A stretch of 64,000 bases of DNA from Nitrospira sp. (GCA_024760545.1 CP060501.1:2868036-2932035); one strand, 5' to 3'; shown: positions 34,778 to 44,356, counted from the first letter of the stretch. Numbers and translations: made by a program. The notes: a model not told the origin generated them from the sequence alone.

Positions 34778-35830
34778 CTACTTCAGTCGGTGAAATTCTA
34801 CGACGCTGCCATGTGCGTCGAGCTCCACCGTGATGGGGGTCCCTTCCCTTAGCCCGTCCAGTGCGGTCTTTCCTGGATCGGTGGGGAAGGTCTGTTCTCC
34901 GCTCGGAGTCCAGAGTCTGATGCTGGTTCGATCTGGAGCGGCAAATTCCAACGGACCGGTTACAAAACGACGGACCGGAGCAGGATCACTGGGCGCGGAG
35001 AGATCCGTCACGACGTGATGGTCATGCATATGCAACGTCATGGTCTGTCCGACCTTGGGATTCTTGATGCCGATGTTGGCGTTGACATTGATGATGCCGA
35101 TGGGAGTTCGGAAGAAAATGAAGTTGGATTTCAGTTTTGAGACGGTGCCGGTCAGCAACACGTGTGCACCGGATCCGCTTGCACCGATCTGGCCAATCTG
35201 AAGGTCGAATTGAAGGTCATGGACGCCGATGACGGTGTTTGTCTCATCAACTTCAACCGTTACGGGATCGCCCTCTTTACGGGTCGCGAACGCCCGCTCG
35301 TGGCTGCCCATGTGGAATGCCTTTTCGCCGTCAGGCGTCCACCACAGCAATCTCTTTTCATCCTCATCGCTTCGTTTAAACGGTCCGCTAAGATAGCGGT
35401 GAACAAGCATCCCATCGGTTCGCTTCACGATATCGATCGCAAAATGGTTTTCATGGACCCAAAAGGAGACTTCCTGCGAGGCCGGGAGGGTTTTGAGGGT
35501 GGTCTTCGAACTGAGTGAAAGCAGCCCAATCGGTGTCCTTAGAAAGACAATGCCCGGCTTGGCTCGCCAGACCCGGCCTTTGAGTGTGATGGACGGGTTC
35601 ACCTCGCTGACGGCAGCAGGGCTACTGGTCGAAGGTTCTGCGGCGGTCTCGGGCTGACCCGACTCCTCCGATTCAACCGGCGCCTCGTCCTCGGCAGGCG
35701 CCGTATCGGACGGAGGCTGACGCTCCTCTTCCACCGCCAGGCACAATCCGGTCATACCGAGGCTGACAATTCCAATAAGGAACAGGGTACGAAATGCGCG
35801 GGAGGTCTGGAAGAATCGAGTCATCGGCAT
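34778..35830 (-). CDS. Exported protein with two copies of a ~130-residue domain
   Basis: I do not recognise the family. The start is placed at the ATG at 35830 (or 35824), which gives a signal peptide (FRTLFLIGIVSLGMTGLCLA). Next comes a ~50-residue acidic, Pro/Glu-rich stretch, then two related domains. Both have a strand followed by F-[LF]-R-T-P-I-G (GIVFLRTPIGLLSL and FIFFRTPIGIINVN), then a histidine/acid segment (VHENHFAIDI and MHDHHVVTDL), a GP block (YLSGPFKR and FVTGPLEF), W-T-P-[DS]-G-E (WWTPDGEKAFH and LWTPSGEQTFP) and a final EGxPxTVE strand. An internal duplication is therefore evident. It is upstream of, and on the same strand as, the sigma factor gene. Confidence 0.65.
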   Translation of the reverse strand: MPMTRFFQTSRAFRTLFLIGIVSLGMTGLCLAVEEERQPPSDTAPAEDEAPVESEESGQPETAAEPSTSSPAAVSEVNPSITLKGRVWRAKPGIVFLRTPIGLLSLSSKTTLKTLPASQEVSFWVHENHFAIDIVKRTDGMLVHRYLSGPFKRSDEDEKRLLWWTPDGEKAFHMGSHERAFATRKEGDPVTVEVDETNTVIGVHDLQFDLQIGQIGASGSGAHVLLTGTVSKLKSNFIFFRTPIGIINVNANIGIKNPKVGQTMTLHMHDHHVVTDLSAPSDPAPVRRFVTGPLEFAAPDRTSIRLWTPSGEQTFPTDPGKTALDGLREGTPITVELDAHGSVVEFHRLK

Positions 35831-35995
35831 CGAAGTATTCGATCGAGGGATGGCGCAAATTGTCCTGATTGATCTGAATGGCCGGCTCCTCTTGAGCTGT
35901 GGCCATAGCAATCAATTATGCGAATAACATGGGCTCCTATCGGAGTCAACCCGAAAGCGAGTTGCCTTGCATCCCGAACGGGGGAAAAGGATCGC

Positions 35996-37354
35996 CTATT
36001 TTTTTCGAACGAGGAGGCGAAGCGGTGTGCCGGTAAACTCGTAGGTCTCGCGCAACTGATTCTCCAAGTATCGCAGGTACGAGGGCGTGAGGTCTTCCGG
36101 ATGGCCGACGAACAACGCAAAGACCGGCGGTTTGGTAGCCACCTGCGTGATAAACGCCGATTTCGTCACGGCTGAGGGTTTGTGTTTCCGTGCCGGCAAC
36201 GGATGGGTGACGAGAATCTTCTGTAACCAGGTATTCAGCACGCCGGTGGACACGCGCTTGGTAAACATGGTGTGCACTTCCTTGAGGAGCGGGAAGAGGC
36301 GACGAACGGTGGACTCCGGTTTGAGGGCCGATCCATACAGGATCGGAGCCCAGGTTAGGAAGGGAAATCGGCGACGAAGCTCGAGATCATATTCCTGCTT
36401 CGCCTTCGCATCTCCGGCTCGTAAGTCCCACTTGTTGATCAGAAGAATGCAGGCACGCCCCTGCTTAAGAATGGCCCCGGCAATCTTGGTGTCTTGTTCC
36501 GTGACTCCTTCCATCCCATCCAAGAGAAGGACGGCAATGTTGGAACGACCGATGGCGCGGAGCGACCGCAGCACGCTGTACCCTTCCACTCCACGATCGA
36601 CCTTGCCGCGCCGTCGAATACCCGCTGTGTCGGTGAAAATGTAGCGTTGATCGTGGTGCGTGACCAGCGAGTCGACCGGATCACGCGTGGTTCCCGGAAC
36701 ATCGCTGACGACGACTCGCTCTTCTCCAAGCAGCGCATTCACGAGGGTAGATTTGCCGACGTTCGGGCGTCCCACAACGGCAACGCGGGGCAGTTGTTCC
36801 AGTTCGCCGGATTCGTCAGCCGGTGGGAGCAAGGGATAGATCGCATCCAAGAGCTCAGCGACACCGAGGCCGTGCTCGGCGGATACGGGATAGAGCTGAT
36901 CGGTTCCCAATCGATAGAAGTCGGCGAGCAACGGATCGGATTTCGGGGTATCAATCTTGTTGATCGCATAGAGAAGGGGCTTCGTCACTCCGCGCAACAG
37001 CCGCACGACCTCATGATCCGCGGGTGTCAATCCTGATCGACCGTCCAGCAGCACGATGAGGATATCCGCCTCGGCAATGGCCATTTCCGATTGCCGTCGG
37101 ATCAGGTTCAGCATGCTGTTGGACGAGGAGAGATCCAGTCCTCCCGTGTCGACCAGCCGAAACTTGCGGTTGCGGTACGCGGCGTCGGCATAGTTGCGGT
37201 CGCGTGTGACGCCAGGGACATCGTCCACAATGGCGATTTTTGCGCCCAAGATCTTATTGAATAGCGTCGACTTTCCCACATTCGGCCGGCCGATGATGGC
37301 GATGAGAGGAAGCGGCGCTGAGGATTCAGTGCTGAGTGCCGGGTGTAAGGACAT
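35996..37354 (-). CDS. der: Ribosome-assembly GTPase Der (EngA)
   Basis: A 452-residue protein with two tandem GTPase domains and a C-terminal KH-like domain, needed for 50S subunit assembly. G1 motifs are GRPNVGKSTLFNKIL and GRPNVGKSTLVNALL; G3 motifs are LVDTGGLD and FTDTAGIRRRG; G4 motifs are NKID and NKWD. Residues ~360-452 form the KH-like domain (PPVFALFVGHPEDLTPSYLR). The first ~15 residues are unconserved and encoded within a short repeat that is also found near atpF. Confidence 0.96.
   Translation of the reverse strand: MSLHPALSTESSAPLPLIAIIGRPNVGKSTLFNKILGAKIAIVDDVPGVTRDRNYADAAYRNRKFRLVDTGGLDLSSSNSMLNLIRRQSEMAIAEADILIVLLDGRSGLTPADHEVVRLLRGVTKPLLYAINKIDTPKSDPLLADFYRLGTDQLYPVSAEHGLGVAELLDAIYPLLPPADESGELEQLPRVAVVGRPNVGKSTLVNALLGEERVVVSDVPGTTRDPVDSLVTHHDQRYIFTDTAGIRRRGKVDRGVEGYSVLRSLRAIGRSNIAVLLLDGMEGVTEQDTKIAGAILKQGRACILLINKWDLRAGDAKAKQEYDLELRRRFPFLTWAPILYGSALKPESTVRRLFPLLKEVHTMFTKRVSTGVLNTWLQKILVTHPLPARKHKPSAVTKSAFITQVATKPPVFALFVGHPEDLTPSYLRYLENQLRETYEFTGTPLRLLVRKK
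37313..37345. repeat. Short dispersed repeat overlapping the der start
   Basis: A GC-rich CTGAG/GTGCTGAGTGCC motif whose first 17 bases match 15937-15953 (atpE-atpF gap) at 15 positions. It covers codons ~4-14 of der, so it has been translated into the N-terminal extension of that protein. Confidence 0.45.
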
Positions 37355-37412
37355 AAGAAACAGTCAGGATCCAAAAAGGGAGATGCCGGACCCTAGCATA
37401 GGATTTTTCTCA

Positions 37413-37440
37413 AAGACAACCTGCCTCCTTCGGGTATACT
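37413..37440 (+). promoter_or_regulatory. Promoter giving a probable leaderless HAD mRNA
   Basis: AAGACA (37413-37418), a 16-base spacer and TATACT (37435-37440). The ATG of the HAD gene is at 37448, seven bases after the -10 box, so transcription would begin at or beside the start codon. No SD precedes this ATG. Confidence 0.5.
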
Positions 37441-37447
37441 TTCCGCT

Positions 37448-38146
37448 ATGACTCACAACTCGGTCCCCAACACGCAGGACGTCCTCGACTGGACTCACAT
37501 TGACGATGTGCTGCTCGATATGGACGGGACGTTGCTGGATCGCCATTTTGACAACTTCTTCTTCGAAGAAGAGCTGCCGCGTCGATACGCGACGCTTCAC
37601 ACCCTTTCGTTTGAGGAGGCTCGCAATCGGCTCATGGCGATGTACCGGTCCGTGGAAGGTGAGTTGGCCTGGACAGATCTGCATTACTGGACGAAGCGGG
37701 TCGGGATCGATGTGGTGGCCATGCACAAGGAACTCGATCATATGATCGGGTTTCTACCCGGCGCCGAGCCGTTCTTGCGGGGGCTACGTGAACGCGGGAA
37801 GCGGATCATTATCCTGACCAATGCCCATGCTTCCGGCGTCTCTGTCAAGACAGCCAAGACAGGTCTGGATCGATACGTCGATCGGATCGTCGATGCCTTT
37901 GAGGTGGGCTATCTGAAAATGCGGACGGACTATTGGCCAGTTTGCCGGCGATTGGTGGGATTCGACCCGGAGCGGTCGCTCTACGTCGATGATGATGAAG
38001 GTTGTCTTCAGGCCGCGCATCGGTTCGGCATCCGGCATCTGGTCCATAGCGCCAAGTCGAGTTCGCAGTCGCCCGCCCAGGCCTCCGCAACCTTTCCGTC
38101 TGTCGAAAGCATGACGATGTTGCTCAATGGCTATTCGTTGCAATGA
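37448..38146 (+). CDS. HAD hydrolase, GMP/IMP nucleotidase (YrfG) type
   Basis: A 232-residue phosphatase of the haloacid dehalogenase superfamily. Motif I is VLLDMDGTLLD (nucleophile and acid Asp), motif II is IIILTNAH, motif III is the Lys in SVKTAKTGLD, and motif IV is YVDDDEGCLQAA. The cap region (FFEEELPRRYATLHTLSFEEA) resembles E. coli YrfG, which dephosphorylates purine mononucleotides. Substrate specificity is inferred. The last 23 bases overlap the convergent methyltransferase gene. Confidence 0.85.
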   Translation: MTHNSVPNTQDVLDWTHIDDVLLDMDGTLLDRHFDNFFFEEELPRRYATLHTLSFEEARNRLMAMYRSVEGELAWTDLHYWTKRVGIDVVAMHKELDHMIGFLPGAEPFLRGLRERGKRIIILTNAHASGVSVKTAKTGLDRYVDRIVDAFEVGYLKMRTDYWPVCRRLVGFDPERSLYVDDDEGCLQAAHRFGIRHLVHSAKSSSQSPAQASATFPSVESMTMLLNGYSLQ

Positions 38147-38774
38147 CGTTGTCCCTCCCTTCTTGCGAGGCAGTTCCCCGATACATTTCTCCGCCGATGC
38201 GCGGGATCCCCTCCATGACGAAACGGTCGAGTTGTCGAACCACCAGACCGGCATCAGCAATGAGCCGGTCGATTCGGCGATTCAAGTTACAGCCGCAACC
38301 GATCAGATTCTGAAGCGGATTCAGTCGATCCTGCCATAGAGCCACACGGGCGTCGTCACTGCGGCCATGTTCGAGAAACAAGAAGCGCCCGCTCGGCTTC
38401 AATACACGACGAATTTCCCGGAGAGCTTTCACCGGATCGGCAATCGTACACAGCGTCCAGGTACTGACGGCGCAGTCGAAGGTGTGGTCCGGGTAAGGTA
38501 AGGTCTCTGCGCTCTGCTGCGTGATATCAACGGGAAATCCCGCTGAGGCGCAGCGTTGGGCTAGCCGCACAGGGAGCATCGTCACCGGTTCAACCGCCTG
38601 CAACCGAGCCACTCCGGCCGGGTACTGCGCCAGGTTTAAACCGGTCCCAAGGCCGATTTCCAAAACCTCTCCCCGCGCTGTCCGCAGCAAGTCTTGCCGA
38701 AGCTGCTGAAAAGTAGCTCCGTTCATCACGTGGTCCATCAAGCGCGGGAAAATGTAGGCGCCATACCAACCCAT
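38124..38774 (-). CDS. Class I SAM-dependent methyltransferase (UbiE/Methyltransf_11 type)
   Basis: A 216-residue methyltransferase. Motif I is VLEIGLGTGLNLAQYP (SAM-binding E/D-x-G-x-G-x-G), followed by VEPVTMLP, the acidic loop DHTFDCAVSTWTLCTI, LKPSGRFLFLEHGR and the family-typical LIGCGCNLNRRID near the C-terminus. That last segment is common in methyltransferases of the phosphatidylethanolamine or thiol group, but the substrate here is unknown. It is convergent with the HAD gene and divergent from leuS. Confidence 0.88.
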   Translation of the reverse strand: MGWYGAYIFPRLMDHVMNGATFQQLRQDLLRTARGEVLEIGLGTGLNLAQYPAGVARLQAVEPVTMLPVRLAQRCASAGFPVDITQQSAETLPYPDHTFDCAVSTWTLCTIADPVKALREIRRVLKPSGRFLFLEHGRSDDARVALWQDRLNPLQNLIGCGCNLNRRIDRLIADAGLVVRQLDRFVMEGIPRIGGEMYRGTASQEGRDNVIATNSH

Positions 38775-38943
38775 ATGAATCGCTTTCGTTTTCGAATGTC
38801 TCCCTTGCCTTACCTTACCCTAAGTTCCATGGACGTGGAACGGCCAGGAATTGGCAAGACGCAGCCGCTCAACGTCCTGGCATTGTTGTTGCCCCCGCCG
38901 GTCTATGTTAGAGTCCTTCCTTTTTGAAGGGACTTTGACGGCC

Positions 38944-41379
38944 ATGAGCAAAGGGTTCGATCACCACGCCATCGAAGCGAAGTGGCAGGCCTATTGGGAC
39001 GAACACCGACCCTTTCAAGCTCAGCACGATCCGGCCAAGCCCAAATTTTACTGCCTCGATATGTTCCCCTATCCATCGGGGTCCGGGCTCCACGTCGGCC
39101 ATCTCGAAGGGTACACCGCCACCGACATCGTTTCTCGGTACAAGCGGATGAGGGGCTTCAACGTGCTGCATCCGATGGGGTGGGATGCATTCGGTTTACC
39201 GGCCGAACAGTATGCCGTGAAAACCGGAATCCATCCGGCGAAGACGACGGCCGAAAACATCGCCACGTTCAAGCGGCAGATGAAGCGCGTGGGGCTCTCA
39301 TATGATTGGGAGCGGGAACTCAGCACGACCGACCCTGAGTATTATCGCTGGACGCAATGGATCTTCTTGAAGCTCTTCGAGCGAGGGCTGGCCTATGTCG
39401 CGGAAGTACCCGTGAATTGGTGTCCTGCGCTCGGGACGGTGCTGGCCAACGAGGAAATCATCGACGGTAAGAGCGAAGTTGGCGGGTTCGACGTGATCCG
39501 CAAGCCGATGCGCCAGTGGGTGCTGAAGATCACCGCCTATGCCGATCGATTGCTCGAGGACCTGAAACTCGTGGATTGGCCTCCCAGTACGTTGGAGATG
39601 CAAAAAAACTGGATCGGGCGTTCGATCGGCGCGGAAGTCGAATTTTCATTGGCCGATCAGAAGGGCGCGATTCGGGTGTTTACGACCAGACCGGATACGC
39701 TGTTCGGGGCGACCTATATGGTTCTGGCACCTGAACACCCGCTCGTCGATGTGATCACGAGCGAGGGGCAAAAAGACGCGATTACGGCCTACCGCGAGGC
39801 TTCGGCGAAGAAGAGCGATCTGCAACGGCAGGAACTCGACAAGGAGAAGACCGGCGTATTCACCGGCGGCTATGCCGTCAATCCCGTGAACAACGAACGG
39901 CTGCCTGTTTGGGTCGCGGATTATGTGCTGATGAGCTACGGGACCGGCGCAATCATGGCTGTACCGGCGCATGACGAGCGCGACTGGGCGTTCGCCCATC
40001 ACTATCAGCTCCCTATTCGAGAGGTCATTTCCGGGGGACACGTCGAGGAGGCGGCGTTCACCGACACGGATCGCGGGACCGTCGTGAATTCATCGACTCA
40101 GGATGGCGGTTTCTCGATCAACGGCCTCACGCCTTCCGAAGCGATTCCGAAGATGACCGACTGGCTGGCGAAGCAGGGAAAGGGAACACGAGCGGTCAAT
40201 TACAAACTGCGCGATTGGCTCTTTGCCCGCCAGCGGTATTGGGGTGAACCCTTTCCGATCGTGTGGGTTGACGGAGAAGCGCACCCGCTCCCGGAGGAGC
40301 ACCTTCCCCTCGTGTTGCCGGAGGCCAACAATTTCAAGCCGTCGGGTACCGGCGAGAGTCCCTTGGCGAACTTAGGCGAGTGGCTGGCCACGACGGATCC
40401 CACCACGAAGAGACCTGCTCGGCGCGAGACCAATACCATGCCGCAATGGGCCGGCTCTTGCTGGTATTACCTCAGATTCATCGATCCCAAGAACACGGCC
40501 CAGTTGGTCGACCCGGTGAAGGAACGATATTGGATGCCTGTGGATCTCTATATCGGAGGTAGCGAGCATGCCGTGTTGCACCTTCTCTATGCACGATTCT
40601 GGCACAAAGTCCTGTTTGATGTCGGGGTGGCCAGCACGCGTGAGCCGTTCATGAAATTGGTTCATCAGGGGATCGTGTTGGGAGAAGACAATCAGAAGAT
40701 GTCGAAATCGAGGGGGAACGTCGTCAATCCCGATGACATGATCGATCAGTTCGGCGCGGATGCCGTGCGGCTCTATGAGATGTTCATGGGACCACTCGAA
40801 GCGATGAAACCGTGGAGCACCAGGGGCGTGGAAGGAGTGACGCGATTCTTGGAACGGGTCTGGCGGCTGATGGTCGACGAAGACGGCCGATTGTCCAGCG
40901 CCGTCGTCTCAACAACTCCGAGCCTTGACCATCAACGCCTGCTTCATCAGACGATCAAAAAGGTCACGGAGGATATCGAGGCGCTTCGTTTCAATACGGC
41001 GATCTCGCAAATGATGATCTTCACCAACGAGATGACGAAGGCCCAGCAACGGCCGCGATCCGTGATCGAGCCGTTTGTCCTGCTCCTCGCTCCGTTCGCG
41101 CCGCATGTGGCCGAAGAGCTCTGGGGCTGCCTGGGACACCAACCCAGCGTCTCGCAGCAACCGTGGCCGACCTTCGATCCGGCCATGACGGTGAGCGAGC
41201 GCATGACCATTCCCGTTCAAATCAACGGGCGGCTCAGGGCCAAGATCGATGTGCCGGCCGACGCGGCACGCGAAAATGTTGAGCAACTCGGCCGCGAGGC
41301 GGCGGCGGAGTGGTTGCAAGGGAAAGAGCCGAAAAAAGTCATCTACGTCGAAAAGAAGCTGATCAACTTCGTGATCTAG
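38944..41379 (+). CDS. leuS: Leucyl-tRNA synthetase
   Basis: A class I synthetase of 811 residues. The HIGH motif is [12 protein letters not shown] and the KMSKS motif is [14 protein letters not shown]. The CP1 editing domain has the threonine-rich motif [19 protein letters not shown] and the conserved aspartate region [20 protein letters not shown]. The [10 protein letters not shown] segment follows. The ATG at 38944 begins [18 protein letters not shown], the usual start; a longer frame adds 31 unconserved residues. lptE and holA follow, the same order as in many Gram-negative bacteria. Confidence 0.97.
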   Translation: MSKGFDHHAIEAKWQAYWDEHRPFQAQHDPAKPKFYCLDMFPYPSGSGLHVGHLEGYTATDIVSRYKRMRGFNVLHPMGWDAFGLPAEQYAVKTGIHPAKTTAENIATFKRQMKRVGLSYDWERELSTTDPEYYRWTQWIFLKLFERGLAYVAEVPVNWCPALGTVLANEEIIDGKSEVGGFDVIRKPMRQWVLKITAYADRLLEDLKLVDWPPSTLEMQKNWIGRSIGAEVEFSLADQKGAIRVFTTRPDTLFGATYMVLAPEHPLVDVITSEGQKDAITAYREASAKKSDLQRQELDKEKTGVFTGGYAVNPVNNERLPVWVADYVLMSYGTGAIMAVPAHDERDWAFAHHYQLPIREVISGGHVEEAAFTDTDRGTVVNSSTQDGGFSINGLTPSEAIPKMTDWLAKQGKGTRAVNYKLRDWLFARQRYWGEPFPIVWVDGEAHPLPEEHLPLVLPEANNFKPSGTGESPLANLGEWLATTDPTTKRPARRETNTMPQWAGSCWYYLRFIDPKNTAQLVDPVKERYWMPVDLYIGGSEHAVLHLLYARFWHKVLFDVGVASTREPFMKLVHQGIVLGEDNQKMSKSRGNVVNPDDMIDQFGADAVRLYEMFMGPLEAMKPWSTRGVEGVTRFLERVWRLMVDEDGRLSSAVVSTTPSLDHQRLLHQTIKKVTEDIEALRFNTAISQMMIFTNEMTKAQQRPRSVIEPFVLLLAPFAPHVAEELWGCLGHQPSVSQQPWPTFDPAMTVSERMTIPVQINGRLRAKIDVPADAARENVEQLGREAAAEWLQGKEPKKVIYVEKKLINFVI

Positions 41380-41417
41380 GGAGATGCGGCGTGCCGGGTG
41401 TTGAGGTCACAAGAGGC

Positions 41418-42050
41418 ATGGGTCACGGGGGAAGGCGGAACCTCCAGTCGGAACTCGGCGCTCTTGTCGCAGTCGTGCTCGTATCGAGTCTCGTCGCCTG
41501 CGGCTATCAATTTCGAGTCGAGGGAGCCGGACCCACCATCGGAGGAGCGGCCGCTCCCACTTCCACCGAGCCACCGCCACGACTCATCATCCGGACGTTG
41601 CTCAACAACAGCTTCGAGCCGAATCTGGAAACCCGATACACCAATTACCTTCGCGAAGAGTTTTCTGCCGGCAGCGGGACGCAGGTGGTTCCTGAGTCCG
41701 ACGCGGCGGATCTCGTGCTGACCGGGCAAATTCTGTGGGTGAGCGTGCCGACGCTCAGTTTTTCACAGACGGCAACGTTGGAAAGCAGGGCTGAAGTCGT
41801 CGTGACGGTTCGGGTGGAAGATATGCGGTCGAAAAAGATGGTGTGGTCGCAGCTTGCAAAGGGAGCGTCGGAGTTCTTCATCACGCCCGATCTCCAATTT
41901 AATCGGGCGTTGCAGAATCGGGCGATGGAGCAGGCAGGTCGCTTTGTGGCGGCGGACTTGGCGGCGCGGTTTCTACTGCAAGTTGAAACCGGTGCACTGA
42001 CCAAGCCGGTGTCCATACCCGCTCCCGGGCCTCATTCGAACAACGAGTAG
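41418..42050 (+). CDS. lptE: LPS-assembly lipoprotein LptE
   Basis: LptE plugs the LptD barrel and helps insert LPS in the outer membrane. This 210-residue protein has a signal peptide and lipobox (SSLVACGYQFR). The short conserved CGYxF segment after the lipid-modified Cys is typical of LptE. The mature part has RTLLNNSFEPNLETRYTNYL and the strand segment ESRAEVVVTVRVEDMRSKK. Position between leuS and holA supports the call. A GTG at 41391 behind AGGGAG is an alternative start. Confidence 0.88.
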   Translation: MGHGGRRNLQSELGALVAVVLVSSLVACGYQFRVEGAGPTIGGAAAPTSTEPPPRLIIRTLLNNSFEPNLETRYTNYLREEFSAGSGTQVVPESDAADLVLTGQILWVSVPTLSFSQTATLESRAEVVVTVRVEDMRSKKMVWSQLAKGASEFFITPDLQFNRALQNRAMEQAGRFVAADLAARFLLQVETGALTKPVSIPAPGPHSNNE

Positions 42051-42055
42051 AGCCA

Positions 42056-43168
42056 ATGTCATCGGCCGTGAATCATGCGCAGTTGGAATCAGTGCTCAAA
42101 CAGCAGGCGCCGGCGTCTTTGTATCTGGTCGTCGGGGAAGAAGACCTGCTGAGAGATTATGCGCTCGCCGCGATCAAGCGCGCGGTCCTGGGCAGTGATG
42201 GGGATGAATTCAATTATGAGTTGTTCTACGGGGATGAGGCGAGCGGGAGCGATATTCGGAACAGCGTGGCGGCAGTGCCGGTCTTCGCGGAGCGCCGCTT
42301 GGTCGTGGTGAAGACGGCGGAAAAACTGTCCGCTCGGGAAAGCGACCTCCTTCTCGACTGTGTGAAAAGTCCAGTGGACTCCACGACCCTGGTGTTCGTT
42401 AGCCCAAAGCTGGACGGTCGGCTGAAATTTTCCCAAGCCCTGACCAGAGCGGCCGTTGTGGTCGATTGCTCACCGCTCCGGGATGCTCAGTTGCCTCCGT
42501 GGATTGCCCATGAAGCGAAACGGGTGGGGCTTCAGCTGGAAGAAGAAGCGGCGCAATCACTGCAAGAGGCCTACGGCTCATCCCTCTATGGTGTGCGCCA
42601 AGAATTGGAAAAGCTGGCTTCGTATGTGCCGCCCGATCGTCCGGTCACCGCTGCCGATGTCCATCTGCTCCGCGGCATGGAGCCCGGTGCGTCCGTGTTC
42701 GATTTGACGTTGGCCATCGCAGAGGGCCGTCGTGGACGAGCCCTTTCGATCTTGGCGCGCAACCTTGAGGCAGGGGAGGCTCCGCTTCGGATTCTCGGTT
42801 CTCTTGCCTGGCAGTATCGTCGCCTCTGGAAGGTCAAAGAGCTGTTAGCCAGTGGCGGCCGTGATGGGGAAGCCGCCAGAAGTTTGTGCATGGACCCGTG
42901 GAAAGTCCGCTCTTTTCTCGATCGGTTTTCCGAACCACATCTTCACGCGGCCCTGCGTCTTTTTCTGGACGCGGACGGGAAGCTCAAAGGGGGAAGCGGC
43001 AGCCGTCCACGGATGGTGCTGGAGCACCTGCTGTTGAAGCTGTGTGAGGAGACCGCAGGAAAACGGGTGGAACCGCCTCGCCGTCCCCCTGTGTCACCGA
43101 AACGAGTCCCTGCGCGGGTGGTGTCGAACGTGCGAACGATTAAGAGCCGGAACCGGACAGAGCGTTGA
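42056..43168 (+). CDS. holA: DNA polymerase III delta subunit
   Basis: The clamp-loader subunit that opens the beta clamp, 370 residues. The N-terminal AAA-like domain begins LYLVVGEEDLLRDYALAAIK, with FAERRLVVVKTAEKLSA. The middle has YGSSLYGVRQELEKLASYV, and the C-terminal collar has LTLAIAEGRRGRALSILARN and ILGSLAWQYRRLWKVKELLA. The normal HolA organisation is complete; a basic tail of ~30 residues follows. It starts five bases after lptE and overlaps the convergent rpsT gene by 29 bases. Confidence 0.94.
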   Translation: MSSAVNHAQLESVLKQQAPASLYLVVGEEDLLRDYALAAIKRAVLGSDGDEFNYELFYGDEASGSDIRNSVAAVPVFAERRLVVVKTAEKLSARESDLLLDCVKSPVDSTTLVFVSPKLDGRLKFSQALTRAAVVVDCSPLRDAQLPPWIAHEAKRVGLQLEEEAAQSLQEAYGSSLYGVRQELEKLASYVPPDRPVTAADVHLLRGMEPGASVFDLTLAIAEGRRGRALSILARNLEAGEAPLRILGSLAWQYRRLWKVKELLASGGRDGEAARSLCMDPWKVRSFLDRFSEPHLHAALRLFLDADGKLKGGSGSRPRMVLEHLLLKLCEETAGKRVEPPRRPPVSPKRVPARVVSNVRTIKSRNRTER

Positions 43169-43418
43169 CACGAAGCGCCAGACGCGACACACGGCGGGAG
43201 GCAGTGTTAGGATGAAGGACACCTTTCGAAACGGCTTTTCCGATCGCCGAGGTGGCTTCCAGCAAGCTGGTCTTCGCCTCATCCGCCTTCTTTCCGGCCA
43301 CGGCGGACTGCACTTTCTTGATCAGCGTCTTGACTGTGTTGATGGTGGCACGATTCCGCTCATGACGCCGCTCGGCTTGGCGAGCTCGTCGAATAGTCGA
43401 TTTGTGAGTCTGAGGCAT
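43140..43418 (-). CDS. rpsT: 30S ribosomal protein S20
   Basis: The 92-residue S20 protein: PQTHKSTIRRARQAERRHER at the N-terminus, then NRATINTVKTLIKKVQSAV, the typical SAIGKAVSKGVLHPNTASRR and the C-terminal VSRLALRVNAL. It binds 16S rRNA helices 9 and 44. AGGAGTACTCG precedes the ATG. Its 3' end overlaps the 3' end of holA on the other strand. Confidence 0.97.
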   Translation of the reverse strand: MPQTHKSTIRRARQAERRHERNRATINTVKTLIKKVQSAVAGKKADEAKTSLLEATSAIGKAVSKGVLHPNTASRRVSRLALRVNALSGSGS

Positions 43419-43503
43419 CGAGTACTCCTGTAGAAAAGAAAATGACTTCTATCATAGGGCATCGCCGATCGTCAAGGATCGGTCCTGCAGAAGGAGCAAA
43501 GGC

Positions 43504-44217
43504 ATGGTGAAAATTGCAGCGCGCGACCGACTCATCTTTGCGTTGGATGTGCCTTCAGCGGCAGACGCCGATCGACTTTTGGATCGACTCCACGGGCACA
43601 TTTCTTTCGTGAAAGTCGGCCTTGAGCTCTATACGGCTGCAGGCCCTGAGATGGTGAAGCGGATTGTGGAACGAGGAATGCGGGTGTTCCTCGACCTGAA
43701 GTTTCTGGATATCGAAGAAACGGTCCGTCGCGCGACGAGCCGGGTTGCGGGGATGGGCGTGGATTTCCTCACCGTCCATGCCAATCGCAAAGCGCTCACC
43801 GCGGCCGTGCAAGGGCGGGAGGGTTCATCGCTGAAGCTGCTGGCCGTGACCGTGTTGACCAACTTCGACGGCCAGGATCTGCGGGAGATGGGGATACAAC
43901 GGACGGTTCAGGACCTGGTCACAGCGAGGGCATTGCTCGCCTCGGAAGTCGGCTGTGACGGTGTCGTGGCGTCCGGTGAAGAAGCGTCAGCCATCAGGCA
44001 GAAAGTCGGACCTCGTTTTGCAATCGTCACGCCGGGAGTCCGGCCGACCGGCAAGGGGGTGGACGATCATGCGAGAGCGACGACCCCCACGCAAACGATT
44101 GCGTCCGGCGCAGACTATCTGGTGATCGGTCGGCCGATTCGTGACGCGGCAGACCCACCGGCAACCGTCGACGCCGTTCTGGCCGAAATGCAAGCGGCGT
44201 TCGATGCACGACAGTAA
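43504..44217 (+). CDS. pyrF: Orotidine 5'-phosphate decarboxylase
   Basis: The last enzyme of UMP synthesis, 237 residues with a TIM barrel. It starts with DRLIFALDVPSAADADRLLD. The catalytic K-D-K-D set lies in FVKVGLELY and VFLDLKFLDIEETVRRA. Phosphate-binding segments are FAIVTPGVRPTG and GADYLVIGRPIRDAADP. AGAAGGAG precedes the ATG. Confidence 0.96.
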   Translation: MVKIAARDRLIFALDVPSAADADRLLDRLHGHISFVKVGLELYTAAGPEMVKRIVERGMRVFLDLKFLDIEETVRRATSRVAGMGVDFLTVHANRKALTAAVQGREGSSLKLLAVTVLTNFDGQDLREMGIQRTVQDLVTARALLASEVGCDGVVASGEEASAIRQKVGPRFAIVTPGVRPTGKGVDDHARATTPTQTIASGADYLVIGRPIRDAADPPATVDAVLAEMQAAFDARQ

Positions 44218-44278
44218 AGAGTCTTGGTTGCGACGGCAATCCGCGCTTTGTTAATATCATCCTTCCTCAAGCCCTCGT

Positions 44279-44356
44279 GGTGGGTGTAGCTCAGCTGGTT
44301 AGAGCGCCGGATTGTGGATCCGGAGGTCGCGGGTTCGAAACCCGTCATCCACCCCA
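44279..44356 (+). tRNA. tRNA-His (anticodon GTG)
   Basis: A full cloverleaf: acceptor GTGGGTG pairs with CATCCAC, the D-arm is in GCTCAGCTGGTTAGAGC, the anticodon loop holds TTGTGGA with anticodon GTG, and the T-arm is GCGGG-TTCGAAA-CCCGT. The extra G at position -1, unique to tRNA-His, is encoded at 44279 opposite C at 44353, and CCA is encoded at 44354-44356. The 3' end is duplicated at 48453. Confidence 0.97.
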
